Assembly: GCA_964567755.1 (NCBI GenBank)
Contig: CAZMNW010000069.1
Coordinates: 1 to 64,000 of the forward strand
Direction: 5' to 3'
DNA length: 64,000 nucleotides
Source: DASRJW01 sp964567755
GTDB lineage: Bacteria > Krumholzibacteriota > Krumholzibacteriia > G020349025
Shown here: piece after piece, positions 7,358-16,810 of the stretch
Layout: each line of letters opens with the position of its first letter
Numbering within the stretch: position 1 is the stretch's first letter
The notes under the pieces: generated by a model
Seen by the model: only the letters and a program-made list of their open reading frames with translations
Database searches by the model: none
What the model was told of the DNA's origin: nothing
Made by a program: the position numbers and the translations under genes

Positions 7358-8608
7358 TCATCGTTGCAGAATCAGAGCCTTGCGGCTCAGAATGGCCGGT
7401 CCGGCGTGCAAACGCACGAGATAGACACCGCGCCCGACCTCGTGTCCGTGCTCGTCACGCCGATCCCAAAGATGCTCGTACTCGCCACGCCACCTCGATT
7501 CCGATCGCATGGACCAGAGCCGGCGGCCGCGGATGTCGAAGATCTCGAGTCGAACCGGGACAGCGTCATTGCTTGCGATCCGATAGTGCACTCGAACACC
7601 ATCCGCCACTTCCCACGGAGCGTCGAGCACCGCGTCTCCGCGCGTCACCGTGACTGGCGCCACGTCTGTGGCCAAGGCTCCCCACGCGTTCCAGGCCAGC
7701 TGCGCGATGAACGTGGCGCCACCCGCCCCATCCGGCTTGAAGACCGCGCATTCACTCCATTGCAAAGCCCCCAACGTCGCGCACGCAGGCGAGAAGCCGG
7801 CGTGGCCGATGATGGCGGTGTTGGTGCCCGGCGCCGGAACTTCGTAAAGGCGCTCGTAGCAGCGGGTGCACCGATTGAGCTCGTCGTAGACGAAGTACGA
7901 GATTCCGGGGTCGGTTTCGATCGTCGGGCCGAAGGCCATCCATTCCGCCGTCTGAATGCAACGGCAGAATTCACTGGAGATGACGCGGCCCATTGCGATT
8001 CCGAGCGCATGCATCTGCTGTCCGATGAACGTCGCACGCTGTACGCCGGTGGCGTTGAGCTGTCGTGCCGTCGCGGTCGGGCAGTTGGCGTCACAGCTCC
8101 GCCACCAATTCGGGATCGTGGGATTGGCCGCAGTTCCCAGGTTGGTGTTATCCGCGCATACGTCGGCATCGGCGTGACGCCAGAAAACCGTGTAGCCTCC
8201 GCCACGCAGGCATTGCACGAGCGTGGGTGCGAGCGAGGCGTGGCTCCCCGTCGTTTCACAGGTCGTGCCGATGGCATCGCAGCCAAACACCGCGTAGTGA
8301 TAGACGTGCGGTGCGCCGACGAGATCAGGCAGGAGATCGACGATCGGGTCCACGAGTTGCGTGGCGACGCCGGCAAACAAAACATCGGCGGCACCATCCT
8401 CTGGTCCTGAGGGCGGTGCATTGAGGCGCCGCGTGATCTTGACCTGCGTGTTGCCGGAGCCGCCCTCGGGTGCGAGCCAAGAGAGACGCACGTCTCCTCC
8501 CACGACCCAGATCGTGAGGTCTCGAGGGGCAGGGTTCGGAGCTGCGAGGGTCGGCCGCGCCGATACCGCGCTTGCGAGGAGAGCGATGACGAGCCGGATG
8601 AACCGCAT
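7358..8608 (-). CDS. Secreted histidine phosphatase-like protein with C-terminal sorting-like domain
   Basis: 416 residues from ATG 8608, preceded by GGGAG. A signal peptide (FIRLVIALLASAVSARPTLA) is followed by a fibronectin III-like domain (VRLSWLAPEGGSGNTQVKIT). Then comes a histidine phosphatase superfamily domain: the catalytic motif appears as FWRHADAD in place of the usual RHG, with VISSEFCRCIQTAEW and the second histidine in IIGHAG. The last 80 residues are a FlgD-Ig/type IX-like tail (VRLEIFDIRGRRLW, GRGVYLVRLHAGP, RKALILQR), suggesting secretion and surface attachment. The substrate is unknown. The broken RHG motif leaves activity uncertain, although His is kept. Confidence 0.8.
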   Translation of the reverse strand: MRFIRLVIALLASAVSARPTLAAPNPAPRDLTIWVVGGDVRLSWLAPEGGSGNTQVKITRRLNAPPSGPEDGAADVLFAGVATQLVDPIVDLLPDLVGAPHVYHYAVFGCDAIGTTCETTGSHASLAPTLVQCLRGGGYTVFWRHADADVCADNTNLGTAANPTIPNWWRSCDANCPTATARQLNATGVQRATFIGQQMHALGIAMGRVISSEFCRCIQTAEWMAFGPTIETDPGISYFVYDELNRCTRCYERLYEVPAPGTNTAIIGHAGFSPACATLGALQWSECAVFKPDGAGGATFIAQLAWNAWGALATDVAPVTVTRGDAVLDAPWEVADGVRVHYRIASNDAVPVRLEIFDIRGRRLWSMRSESRWRGEYEHLWDRRDEHGHEVGRGVYLVRLHAGPAILSRKALILQR

Positions 8609-8689
8609 GATGATCTCCCACCGTGACCGTATCGTCATTCGATTGTAACAGGGACGGGCAAGAGCCTGGAAGCACGACGTGGGCGACAC

Positions 8690-8891
8690 TCATCCTGTCA
8701 ACGAATGAAGACCAGCCGCCCGTGACGCGACCACTACCGACACGATAGAAGTAGATGCCCGCAGGCAATGCCGCGCCAGAACGGTCGCGGCCATCCCACG
8801 CGACAGCGCGCCATCCGGTGAAGCTGGGCGTCTCGTCGAACTCGCGCACCAAGGCCGCTGGTGTGCGGGCGACCGGGACGGCAGTTGACAC
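8690..8891 (-). pseudogene. Orphan FlgD-Ig tail fragment
   Basis: The minus-strand frame reads LVREFDETPSFTGWRAVAWD, then GRDRSGAALPAGIYFYRVGS. This is the last 60 residues of a FlgD-Ig/type IX-like C-terminal domain with no parent protein upstream. The frame does not stop at the expected end but runs on past the next gene start. It is best explained as the remnant of a lost secreted-protein gene. The right end coincides with a promoter for the divergent peptidase. Confidence 0.5.
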
Positions 8892-8913
8892 TTATTCATA
8901 AAACGCATATTTT
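8885..8913 (+). promoter_or_regulatory. Sigma70-type promoter of the M3 peptidase operon
   Basis: TTGACA (8885-8890), 17-bp AT-rich spacer, TATTTT (8908-8913). Transcription would start near 8920, about 98 nt before the ATG at 9018. A downstream TGTCAA makes the outer bases an inverted repeat with TTGACA, so a minus-strand TTGACA is also present. Confidence 0.65.
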
Positions 8914-9017
8914 TGTCAATAGGATTCCACACGCTCGCCCCCTCGTCCCTTGTCCGAATTGGCGAGCATTCCGGCTCCAGGAACGTCACGCGCTTCCTGC
9001 ACGAAGAGAGGCTCTCC

Positions 9018-11192
9018 ATGACCCGCATGCGACAGAAAGCAGTTCTCGCCATCGTGACCGCCATGGCCGCAACCCAGGCGGGAGATGCCGGTGCCGAGCA
9101 ACCAGCCAACTCGGCGGCGGCAAACTCGCTCTTGGCCTCCTGGGCGGGTGAGTATGGCGGCGTCCCCAATTGGAGCGCGGGGAACCCCGAAAACTACAAA
9201 GCCGCTCTACGGGCGGGAATCGACGTGCGCCGCCAAGAGATCGACATCATCGCCAACCAGCCCGAGTCTCCCACGTTCGAGAACACCATTGCCGCCATGG
9301 AGCGCAGCGGACGCGTGCTCGATCGCGTCGAGCGCATGTTCAGCGTCATGACGAACAACATGAGCACGAATGTCTACGAAGCGCTCAACATTGAGATTTC
9401 CCCCGAACTGGCCGCTGCGAGCGATGAGATCACCTTCCACGGAGCACTGTTCGCGCGCATTCGCCAGCTGTACGACACGCGTGCGCAGCAGAAGATCGCC
9501 CCCGATCAGCTGCGCCTCCTCGAAAGGACGTACGAGGCGTTCACGCGCGCCGGCGCCTCTCTGCCGACGGCGGAACGGCAGCAGGTTTCGGCGATCAACC
9601 AAGAGCTGGCTGGCCTGTTCGCGGAGTTCCAGAAACGGGTGCTCGCCGACGAGAACACCTGGACGGTGCTGGAGAACGAGGCAGATCTCGCCGGGTTACC
9701 GCCCTCGCTGGTGGCGTCGGCCAAGGCCGCAGCCGCCGAGCGCCAACTCAGCGGCAAGTGGATCATCGTCAACACGCGTTCGAGCGTCGACCCCTTCATC
9801 ACCTTCTCGACCCGACGCGACCTGCGCGAGAAAGTGTGGCGAAATTTCGTCGACCGCGGCGACAACGGCAATGCCAACGACACCAACGAGATCATCGCCA
9901 AGATCGTGCGCCTGCGCGCGGACCGTGCCCGCACCCTTGGCTATTCGTCGCATGCCCACTGGCGCATGCAGGACACCATGGCCCGCGACCCGCGCAAGGC
10001 CATGGACCTCATGCTGCAGGTGTGGAAGCCCGCCGTGGCGCGCGCCGGCGAAGAAGTCGCCGACATGCAACGACTCGTCGATGCCGAAGGCGGCAAGTTC
10101 AAGATCGCGCCGTGGGACTACAAGTTCTACGCCGAAAAGGTGCGCAAGGAGAAGTTCGATCTCGATCAGTCAGAACTCAAGCCCTTCTTCGAGCTGAATC
10201 GAATGATCGATGCCGCCTTCTGGGCCTCGGGCCAGCTCTATGATCTCGACTTCAAGGAGATCACGCCTCAGATCGAGGTGTTTCATCCGGATATCCGCGT
10301 CTGGGAAGTCCGGAACACCAAGGACAATCGGCACGTCGGTCTGTTCTACGGCGATTACTTCGCCCGCGGCAGCAAGCGCTCGGGGGCGTGGGAAATGCCC
10401 TACCGTTCACGCGAGAAGTTCGACGGCGCCATCACGCCGCTCGTCTCCAACAACAACAACTTCGTCAAGGGGGCGCCCGGCGAGCCGATCTTGATCTCGC
10501 TCGATGACGCCGAGACCTTGTTCCACGAGTTCGGGCACGCGCTGCACGAGTTTCTTTCCGAAGTGAAGTATCCGGGGCTGGGCAACACGCCACGCGATTT
10601 CGTCGAGTATCCCTCGCAGATCAACGAGCACTGGGTTCTGACACGCGAGGTACTCGATCGTTTCGCCCGTCACTCCCAGACCGGGGCGGCGATGCCGCAG
10701 GCGCTCATCGACAAGGTGCAGCGTTCGCGCAAGTTCAACCAAGGGTTCGCCACCGTCGAATACCTGGCCTCCGCGATCGTCGACATGGAAATGCACCTGC
10801 GGCCGGACGGGAAGATCGATCCTGATGTCTTCGAGCGCGAAACACTGCAGCGCATCGGCATGCCGGCCGAGATCGTCATGCGCCATCGGACGCCGCAGTT
10901 CAACCATCTCTTCGCCAGCGACGGGTACTCGGCCGGGTATTACAGCTACCTGTGGTCCGAGGTGATGGACGCCGACACCTGGAAGATGTTCGAAGCCGCG
11001 GGCCCTTGGGACAAGCCCACGGCCGATCGCTTCCGCCAGCAGCTCCTGTCCGTCGGCAACTCGGTGGACCTGGCGGACGCCTTCCGCGCGTTCCGCGGCC
11101 GCGACCCCGATGTCAATGCACTGCTCGAACAGCGTGGCTTCGCCCCGGGGCGGTCCGGCGGCACCAAGTCGACGGGCGCGCCTTCGCGGTGA
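9018..11192 (+). CDS. M3 family metallopeptidase (peptidyl-dipeptidase Dcp/OpdA-like)
   Basis: 724 residues. ATG 9018 follows GAGAGG and starts a signal-like sequence (QKAVLAIVTAMAATQAGDAGA), so the enzyme is probably periplasmic. It is full length for the family: long N-terminal helical domain (ENTIAAMERSGRVLDRVERM), central region, then the zinc motif HEFGHALHEF with its HExxH at residues 503-507. The FVEYPSQ motif supplies the third zinc ligand. The C-terminal family signature is present (FNHLFASDGYSAGYYSYLWS). It should cleave dipeptides or short oligopeptides for peptide recycling. It overlaps the downstream regulator gene by 4 bp. Confidence 0.9.
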   Translation: MTRMRQKAVLAIVTAMAATQAGDAGAEQPANSAAANSLLASWAGEYGGVPNWSAGNPENYKAALRAGIDVRRQEIDIIANQPESPTFENTIAAMERSGRVLDRVERMFSVMTNNMSTNVYEALNIEISPELAAASDEITFHGALFARIRQLYDTRAQQKIAPDQLRLLERTYEAFTRAGASLPTAERQQVSAINQELAGLFAEFQKRVLADENTWTVLENEADLAGLPPSLVASAKAAAAERQLSGKWIIVNTRSSVDPFITFSTRRDLREKVWRNFVDRGDNGNANDTNEIIAKIVRLRADRARTLGYSSHAHWRMQDTMARDPRKAMDLMLQVWKPAVARAGEEVADMQRLVDAEGGKFKIAPWDYKFYAEKVRKEKFDLDQSELKPFFELNRMIDAAFWASGQLYDLDFKEITPQIEVFHPDIRVWEVRNTKDNRHVGLFYGDYFARGSKRSGAWEMPYRSREKFDGAITPLVSNNNNFVKGAPGEPILISLDDAETLFHEFGHALHEFLSEVKYPGLGNTPRDFVEYPSQINEHWVLTREVLDRFARHSQTGAAMPQALIDKVQRSRKFNQGFATVEYLASAIVDMEMHLRPDGKIDPDVFERETLQRIGMPAEIVMRHRTPQFNHLFASDGYSAGYYSYLWSEVMDADTWKMFEAAGPWDKPTADRFRQQLLSVGNSVDLADAFRAFRGRDPDVNALLEQRGFAPGRSGGTKSTGAPSR

Positions 11193-11794
11193 ACCGCCGA
11201 ACGAAGCGCCCCGAGACATTCTGGGTCCTCGAGCAGGCGCAGCTGCGGTGTCTGGTCAATGCCCGGCGCCACGACATCATCGACCAGCTCGCGGCGCGCG
11301 GACCGATGGCGGTGCGCGACCTCGCCGCAGCGATTCATGCCCGACCTTCGGCCTTGTACTACCACATGGCCGCGTTGTTGCGGGTTGGTCTGGTCGTCGT
11401 CGCCGGGCATCGCGTCGTTCGACGCAAACGCGAGCTCCTGTACGCGAGCCCGGCGCCGCGCATGCGTTTCAAGCGCGCTCTCCACGATCCACGCAACGCC
11501 AAACTGTTCGTCCGCATCGCCGCGTCAATGACACGGCAGATGCACCGTGACTTCCGCCGCGGCATGCGCGCCCCCGGCGCGGCCACGGCGGGTGGAGGTC
11601 GGAACCTCGGCCTGTTCCGACTGGTGGGATCTCCCGACCCTCGTACTCTGCGCGAGATCAATCGTCGACTCGACGATGTCGCCGACCTGCTCTGGCAGAG
11701 CGCGGGCGGCAGCGGCAAGGTGATTTCATTCGCCTGGGTCATGTCTCCGGTGGGCGCCGAAATCAGGAAGCGCGCTGGTGCACGACGAAAATAA
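11189..11794 (+). CDS. ArsR-type winged-helix regulator coupled to the M3 peptidase
   Basis: 201 residues. The GTG start overlaps the peptidase stop as GTGA (11189-11192). The N-terminus is a winged-helix domain: RRHDIIDQLAARGPMAVRDLA, AAIHARPSALYYHMAALLRV (recognition helix with the ArsR-like YYH pattern) and a wing (GLVVVAGHRVVRRKRELLYA). A C-terminal helical region follows (DPRTLREINRRLDDVADLLW) that may sense a ligand or dimerise. Cotranscription with the peptidase suggests it controls its own operon, which is an inference. Confidence 0.8.
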   Translation: MNRRTKRPETFWVLEQAQLRCLVNARRHDIIDQLAARGPMAVRDLAAAIHARPSALYYHMAALLRVGLVVVAGHRVVRRKRELLYASPAPRMRFKRALHDPRNAKLFVRIAASMTRQMHRDFRRGMRAPGAATAGGGRNLGLFRLVGSPDPRTLREINRRLDDVADLLWQSAGGSGKVISFAWVMSPVGAEIRKRAGARRK

Positions 11795-11817
11795 AACATC
11801 CGCTCGCCGAGCGCACG

Positions 11818-12810
11818 CTACCGGACGACAATCAGTCGGCGCGTCGCGTTCACGCTTCCGGCTCGCATGTGCAGGAAATAGACCGAGCTCGAAACGGACT
11901 GCCCCGTGGTGGTCTTGCCATCCCAAACGATGGCATGGCTGCCGGGCTCATGTTCCGCGCTCAGCAACTGGCGCACGAGGCGACCTCGGACGTCGTAGAT
12001 TCTCATCTCGACACGAGTTTTCTCGGCGAGATCGAAGAAGATCGTCGTCGCGGGGTTGAACGGGTTCGGTGTGTTCCCGCGCAGCCTCGTCACCTTCGGA
12101 AGATCCGCCAGCTCTACTGCACCCACGGCGGCGGTTGACTTCGTGGCCTCGCCCCCGTCGACGAGGACGCGCGCCGTTCCGCACGCGCACGCAACTGGCT
12201 CGATCTCTCGTTCGAGCGCCAAGCGTGCCGCTTCGAGCGCGCGAATCTGTGGGGATCCCTTGCGGCTATGTCCCGAAGGTGATCGGGACATTAAACGCCT
12301 TCCTCCGATGCTGATCTCAACCGGAGGGTGACTCGCCACCGACCCCAATGTGGGGACGTGCGAGACTTCGGTCCGAACAACCTTGGGCTGGGACATCATC
12401 TGGGGGCGCACGAGTTTGCTGGTTGAATCCCGGAGATTCACAATGGTTGGAGTCCTTGTGTTCGACCTTTTCAGGCAGAACCGGATGACCGTGGTGCGGT
12501 TCGCTTCGACAGCTACGTTGTCGACGATCTGCGACTCGCAGTAAGGGAAGCTTGCTTTGAGCCGATAGGTACCCTCCGGCACTGCCTCGATCGCGAAACG
12601 GCCGCCGTCACGCGTCATCTTACCCATCGTCGTGCCGACGATCACGACATTGGCGTAGCTCAACCGCTTCGGATCGATCTGATCGTCCTCCACAGTTCCC
12701 ACGATCCTGCTGTCGTGAGCGGAAGTACTGATCCTGCCGGGCCCGTTCCTGCACGCTGTCGCATCGGATGCAAGGATCAGGCAAGCAATGCATGCCAGGG
12801 CGGTTTTCAT
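11818..12810 (-). CDS. Exported carboxypeptidase-regulatory-domain protein with sorting-like tail
   Basis: 330 residues. The start at ATG 12810 follows a strong GGAGG. A signal peptide (MKTALACIACLILASDATA) precedes a CarboxypepD_reg-like beta sandwich (SRIVGTVEDDQID, VVIVGTTMGKMTRDGGRFAI, VPEGTYRLKASFPYC). Next is a disordered linker with Cys residues (EPVACACG). The C-terminus is a FlgD-Ig/type IX-like domain (NTPNPFNPATTIFFDLAEK, MRIYDVRGRLVRQLL, SVYFLHMRAG, RLIVVR). It converges with the regulator gene across a 23-bp gap. It is probably cell-surface; a binding role is a guess. Confidence 0.8.
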   Translation of the reverse strand: MKTALACIACLILASDATACRNGPGRISTSAHDSRIVGTVEDDQIDPKRLSYANVVIVGTTMGKMTRDGGRFAIEAVPEGTYRLKASFPYCESQIVDNVAVEANRTTVIRFCLKRSNTRTPTIVNLRDSTSKLVRPQMMSQPKVVRTEVSHVPTLGSVASHPPVEISIGGRRLMSRSPSGHSRKGSPQIRALEAARLALEREIEPVACACGTARVLVDGGEATKSTAAVGAVELADLPKVTRLRGNTPNPFNPATTIFFDLAEKTRVEMRIYDVRGRLVRQLLSAEHEPGSHAIVWDGKTTTGQSVSSSVYFLHMRAGSVNATRRLIVVR

Positions 12811-12887
12811 GACCGCCTCCTTCGAGGAGTTCGATGTTCCAGGGTGGGTGGGACCCGAGGTCAAAGATACGAGTCGAAGCGCTGCAG

Positions 12888-13933
12888 TCAAGAAAGCGGC
12901 ACGTCTTCGGGACGCAGACGCACCTTCCCCGCCGGGCCGCGGGGCAGCGCATCGCGGATGTGGATGCGGCGCGGCACCTTGTAGTCAGCGAGCGCTTGAT
13001 AACAGAATGCGATCAGCGCTTTCTCCGTCACGGGCTGCTTGAGCGCGACCATGGCAGACACGGCCACTTCACCGGAGGCGTCTTGGACACCGATCACAGC
13101 CGCTTCTCGCACCGACGGATGGCTCTCCAGAATGCGGCACACCTCTTCGGGCGATACCTTGAGACCGCCGACGTTGATGACATGGTCCTTCCGTCCGCGC
13201 AGCCGGATAAATCCATCGCGATCACACACGGCGAGGTCGCCGGTCCAGAAGCTGCCGTCACAAAAGGGGCAGTGATCAACCGGCGCGCCGAGAACGTAAC
13301 CGCGGGCGACGGCGGCGCTGGTGACGATGATCTCGCCTTCCTCGCCGAGAGCCACCTCCGCTCCGTGCTCGTCCACGATCCGTGGACGTTGCGGATGGGA
13401 CGCCCAATGAAATCGGGATGGTGCAGCACCTTGGCAGGTTCGTGATTCGTCACCGCGCCAGTCTCCGACGACCCATAGTGCTGGCAAAGGGAGAGCCCGA
13501 AACGCGCATGGAAGGCGTGAATTGTCTCGGCTTCGAGAGGCGCGGTACACGACAGCAAGTATCGGAGGCTCGGCGTCGGCACCGAAGGTCCCGACACCTC
13601 CTCCAGCATGCGGCGATACATGGTCGGAACGCCCAAGAACACCGTCGCTTCTTCACGCGCCAGGTCGTCGTAGATGCGTCGCGGAATGAAGAAGTCTTGC
13701 AACACCAGGCGGGCACCTGAAAAGAGCGTGGCGAGGACGCCGAGATCGAACCCGTACGAGTGAAAAAGCGGGATGTCGGCGAGAATGCAGTCGTCGACAC
13801 CCAACCCGAGCGTCTCGATCACGTTGCGCGCCTCGGCCTCGACTTGCTCAGGACCGAGCGCAACGCCCTTGAGCGTTCCCGTCGAACCCGACGTGAGCTT
13901 GAGCACGGCGGCTCCGTCGACGAGAGAATGCAC
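12888..13933 (-). pseudogene. Acyl-CoA/AMP-dependent ligase, truncated and frameshifted
   Basis: Two overlapping frames together encode the catalytic part of an AMP-forming ligase: P-loop LKLTSGSTGTLKG, then LADIPLFHSYGFDLG, YGSSETGAV and FIGRPIRNVH. After a one-base break near 13380 the other frame continues IVDEHGAEVALGEEGEIIV, FWTGDLAVCDRDGFIRLRG and the C-terminal domain with KDHVINVGGLKVSPEEV and a putative catalytic lysine in GKVRL. About 130-180 N-terminal residues expected in this family are absent, and no start fits. The sequence upstream (13934-14111) is the 5' region of the kinase gene. The gene is not functional as written. Confidence 0.75.
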
Positions 13934-14006
13934 CCTCGCCCCCTCGTGGTCCAGACTGATCTCCGAGGAACGGGCCCTTCGACGGCCGGGTAGAGGAGCG
14001 ACGCGC

Positions 14007-14023
14007 CGATCTACAATAGATCG
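14007..14023 (+). promoter_or_regulatory. Dyad over a putative -10 upstream of the kinase gene
   Basis: CGATCTA-CAA-TAGATCG, perfect 7-bp arms with a 3-bp centre. The centre contains TACAAT, a plausible -10, about 95 bp before the kinase ATG. The string ACAATAGAT recurs upstream of the ECF sigma gene (16797-16805), so the two genes might share a promoter element or regulator. No convincing -35 is seen here. Confidence 0.3.
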
Positions 14024-14111
14024 CGAGCCGCGCCACCCTGGGTGCTCTTGGACGAGAGCATCCGACCGCCGCGAGTGTCAGTCGGGGCCTTCTACATACT
14101 TCGAGGTTGGG

Positions 14112-16676
14112 ATGTCGGTCGAGCACGACGCACGGGTCAAGGCGTTGTTCCTGCAGGCCTTGGAGGTCCCCGCGGGGCAACGAGTCGCGTTCGTCGACCG
14201 GGAATGCGCCGGCGACTCGGGAGTCCACCGCGAAGTCACGGAGCTGCTCGCGTATCACGGCGGCTCGGATGCGCGCCTCGATGCGCCGTTGGCCGGAGAG
14301 GCGGCCCTCGCCGCCGCGATGCAACTTCCAGCCACCGTCGCGGGGTTCCGCGTCCTCGGTTTGCTCGGCCGTGGCGGGATGGGCGTGGTCTATCTTGCCG
14401 CGCAGGATGCACCATCGCGTCAAGTGGCGCTCAAGGTCGTCAATTTGGCGGTTCATTCGCCGGAAGCGCTGTCGCGTTTCCAGCGCGAGGCCGAGGCCCT
14501 GCGACGCCTCGACCACCCCGGCATCGCGCGCTTCCTGGACAGCGGCGTCTTCGCGTCCACAACAGGTGCGCAGCCGTACCTGGCGATGGAATTCGTCGAC
14601 GGTTTGCCGCTCACCCGAGCGGCCTCCGCCCGCGGCCTCGATATCCACCAACGCGTGTCGCTCCTCGCCGAGATCTGTGATGCCATCGGTCACGCGCACC
14701 AGAACGGCATCGTGCACCGAGATCTCAAGCCCGAGAACATTCTGGTGCGGAACGACGGCACGGCGAAGATCCTCGATTTCGGTGTCGCGCGGGTCATGGA
14801 TCGCGACGGGGAATCGTCAGGAACGCTGGCGACACGCACTGGATTGCTCCTCGGGACACCGCAGTACATGAGCCCCGAGCAAGCGCGCGGCGTCCCCGGA
14901 GAGGTGGGTCCGGCGTCGGACGTGTATGCACTCGGAATGATCGCCTTCGAGCTCCTGGCCGGACACCTTCCTTACGATGCGCACAAGGTCTCGTTACACC
15001 GCGCGATGGTGCTCATCTTGACGGCGGAACCGCCGCTGCTCGGAACCGTGGATCGAAGTCTGGGTGGAGGCGTGGAGTGCATCGTCGCCCATGCACTGGA
15101 AAAGAAGCCTGAAGATCGTTACGCCACCGCGGCCGAAATGTGCGACGACCTCCGGCGACATCTCGGTGGCCAGCGCTTGCATGCAGAGCGGCGTGGTCCG
15201 CTGCGGCGGGCCGCGCGCTGGCCGCGACGCCATCCTCGCCGCGCCGCGCTGGTGCTGGGGCTCGTGGCGGCGCTAGGGATTGGGGCGCGAGCGTGGTGGG
15301 TCGGCCACACCGCGGTCGGAGGTTCGCCCGAGCCAGCACGCATCGCGCTCGCGGCCTTCTATGGATCACTCGAAGACGCCGACCGCAAGCTGCATCACGG
15401 CATGCACACGCGCGCCGATCTCCTCGAGGCGATTCGCCGGCTCGAACAGGCGCGGGAGGATTTGTCGCGCCTGCCGCCGCAAGTCTTCACTCCTGATCTG
15501 CGTCGGTACACGCTCATCCGCTCGGGCGAGGCCCACTATTTCCTGGGATCGATGGAGCATGATCCCGGCGCCCTGGACGAAGCGCTGGCACTCTTCACCT
15601 TCGCGAAACGAGTCACGCTCCAGCCGGGTGCATTGGCGGCGATGGACTCGATCGACCTGCGCGCACGCATCGCTGGCCAGGGGCCGCTCCGGCCCGCTGC
15701 GCTGAAGTCGCTCGCACACCAGGCCCTCGCCCCTTATCGCAACCCCATGGAGCATCTGCGGAATGCACTCGGCGAACGCGAGTTCATCGTCTCGGAGCTG
15801 TCGCGCCCGGACCCCGCCGGGTCACGCTTCGCGACACGCGAGGATTCCATCCTCGTGCACCGAATGGCGCTAAACGAGCTCGGCGAATCCCTGGTCCATT
15901 TTGGCGCCACGTCGCTCGACCCGGGATTGGTCGACCGCGGTATCGGCCTCTTGGAGACCGTGGTCGCCGCAGGTGGGATGGAAGGCGTTCCGATGGCCCA
16001 GGGTTCGTTGTTGTTCAATCTCGGCATGGGTCACGCTCGCAGGGCCGAGCTCACGCTTCGAGCCGCCGACCTGGACTCGGCCCGACACTACCTGGCTGCC
16101 GCGCTCGCCTATCGGACACCCATGCGCCGGTGGGTCCATGCCGAGACGCGCCGAGCTTTGGCAGAGACCGCTCTGCTCCAAGCTCATTTTGCCGCCGGCG
16201 TTTCGATACAACGCTCGTGGCTCGATGACGCCTTGCGGCATGTCGCCTCCGGCACCGAGGCGCTGACACCGGAGAATCATCCCGCCGAACTAGCTTTCCT
16301 GCGTTGCACGCAGGCAGAAGCGCTCGCCTTGCGTGGGCTCCTTCCACCGCCCGTTGGTCGAACCACGGTGGGGGATGCGCACGCAGTGCTGTCTCGTGAC
16401 GAGCAGTGGACGCGTGATCTCGCCGCAGCAGACTCGCTCTTGGATGCAGCAGCTCTTGTCCTGACTCGGCTGCGCTATCCCCTGCAGCATGCACAACTTG
16501 CGATGCATCGTGCCATGGTCCGCCGTGTGCGCTGGTCGCTCACGGGAAACGAGGACGCGCGCCGGAGCGCCCTGGACCATCTCGAGACGGCGCGCGATCT
16601 GGTGCCTGCGGCCCAAGACCCGCGGTTCCGGCGGCGTCTCGATCAGGAGTTGGCCCACCTGGGAGCCGCACCGTAG
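14112..16676 (+). CDS. PknB-type Ser/Thr protein kinase with C-terminal helical sensor region
   Basis: 854 residues; ATG 14112 follows GAGG. The N-terminal 75 residues are a helical segment common in this kinase class. The kinase domain spans about 79-355: glycine loop GRGGMGVVYL (86-95), Lys108 in VALKVV, HRDLKPEN with catalytic Asp204, DFG 222-224, MSPEQAR in place of APE, and DVYALGMIAFELLAG. A basic stretch precedes one transmembrane segment (377-398). The 450-residue C-terminal part is helical and TPR-like, probably periplasmic. An ECF sigma factor of the kind often paired with such kinases is encoded 134 bp downstream, so the two may form one signalling module (inference). Confidence 0.9.
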   Translation: MSVEHDARVKALFLQALEVPAGQRVAFVDRECAGDSGVHREVTELLAYHGGSDARLDAPLAGEAALAAAMQLPATVAGFRVLGLLGRGGMGVVYLAAQDAPSRQVALKVVNLAVHSPEALSRFQREAEALRRLDHPGIARFLDSGVFASTTGAQPYLAMEFVDGLPLTRAASARGLDIHQRVSLLAEICDAIGHAHQNGIVHRDLKPENILVRNDGTAKILDFGVARVMDRDGESSGTLATRTGLLLGTPQYMSPEQARGVPGEVGPASDVYALGMIAFELLAGHLPYDAHKVSLHRAMVLILTAEPPLLGTVDRSLGGGVECIVAHALEKKPEDRYATAAEMCDDLRRHLGGQRLHAERRGPLRRAARWPRRHPRRAALVLGLVAALGIGARAWWVGHTAVGGSPEPARIALAAFYGSLEDADRKLHHGMHTRADLLEAIRRLEQAREDLSRLPPQVFTPDLRRYTLIRSGEAHYFLGSMEHDPGALDEALALFTFAKRVTLQPGALAAMDSIDLRARIAGQGPLRPAALKSLAHQALAPYRNPMEHLRNALGEREFIVSELSRPDPAGSRFATREDSILVHRMALNELGESLVHFGATSLDPGLVDRGIGLLETVVAAGGMEGVPMAQGSLLFNLGMGHARRAELTLRAADLDSARHYLAAALAYRTPMRRWVHAETRRALAETALLQAHFAAGVSIQRSWLDDALRHVASGTEALTPENHPAELAFLRCTQAEALALRGLLPPPVGRTTVGDAHAVLSRDEQWTRDLAAADSLLDAAALVLTRLRYPLQHAQLAMHRAMVRRVRWSLTGNEDARRSALDHLETARDLVPAAQDPRFRRRLDQELAHLGAAP

Positions 16677-16772
16677 GTCTATCCCCTCGCGGAAACCGCC
16701 ATGGCGCGTTCGTACCAACATCAGATCGACCCACACGAAGTCGCCGCGGGCAATTCTCTCCGACCGGCTGTC

Positions 16773-16801
16773 TGGACACATCGTGTGGTGAATGCCACAA
16801 T
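16773..16801 (+). promoter_or_regulatory. Promoter giving a leaderless ECF sigma transcript
   Basis: TGGACA (16773-16778), 17-bp spacer, CACAAT (16796-16801). The expected start of transcription (16808-16811) coincides with the GTG at 16811, and no Shine-Dalgarno precedes that GTG. Leaderless translation would explain both facts. Confidence 0.5.
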
Positions 16802-16810
16802 AGATAGATC

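Noticed and set aside
11795..11817. Bidirectional terminator in the 23-bp convergent gap
   Set aside because: Only a 5-bp CGCTC/GAGCG stem and no T-run.
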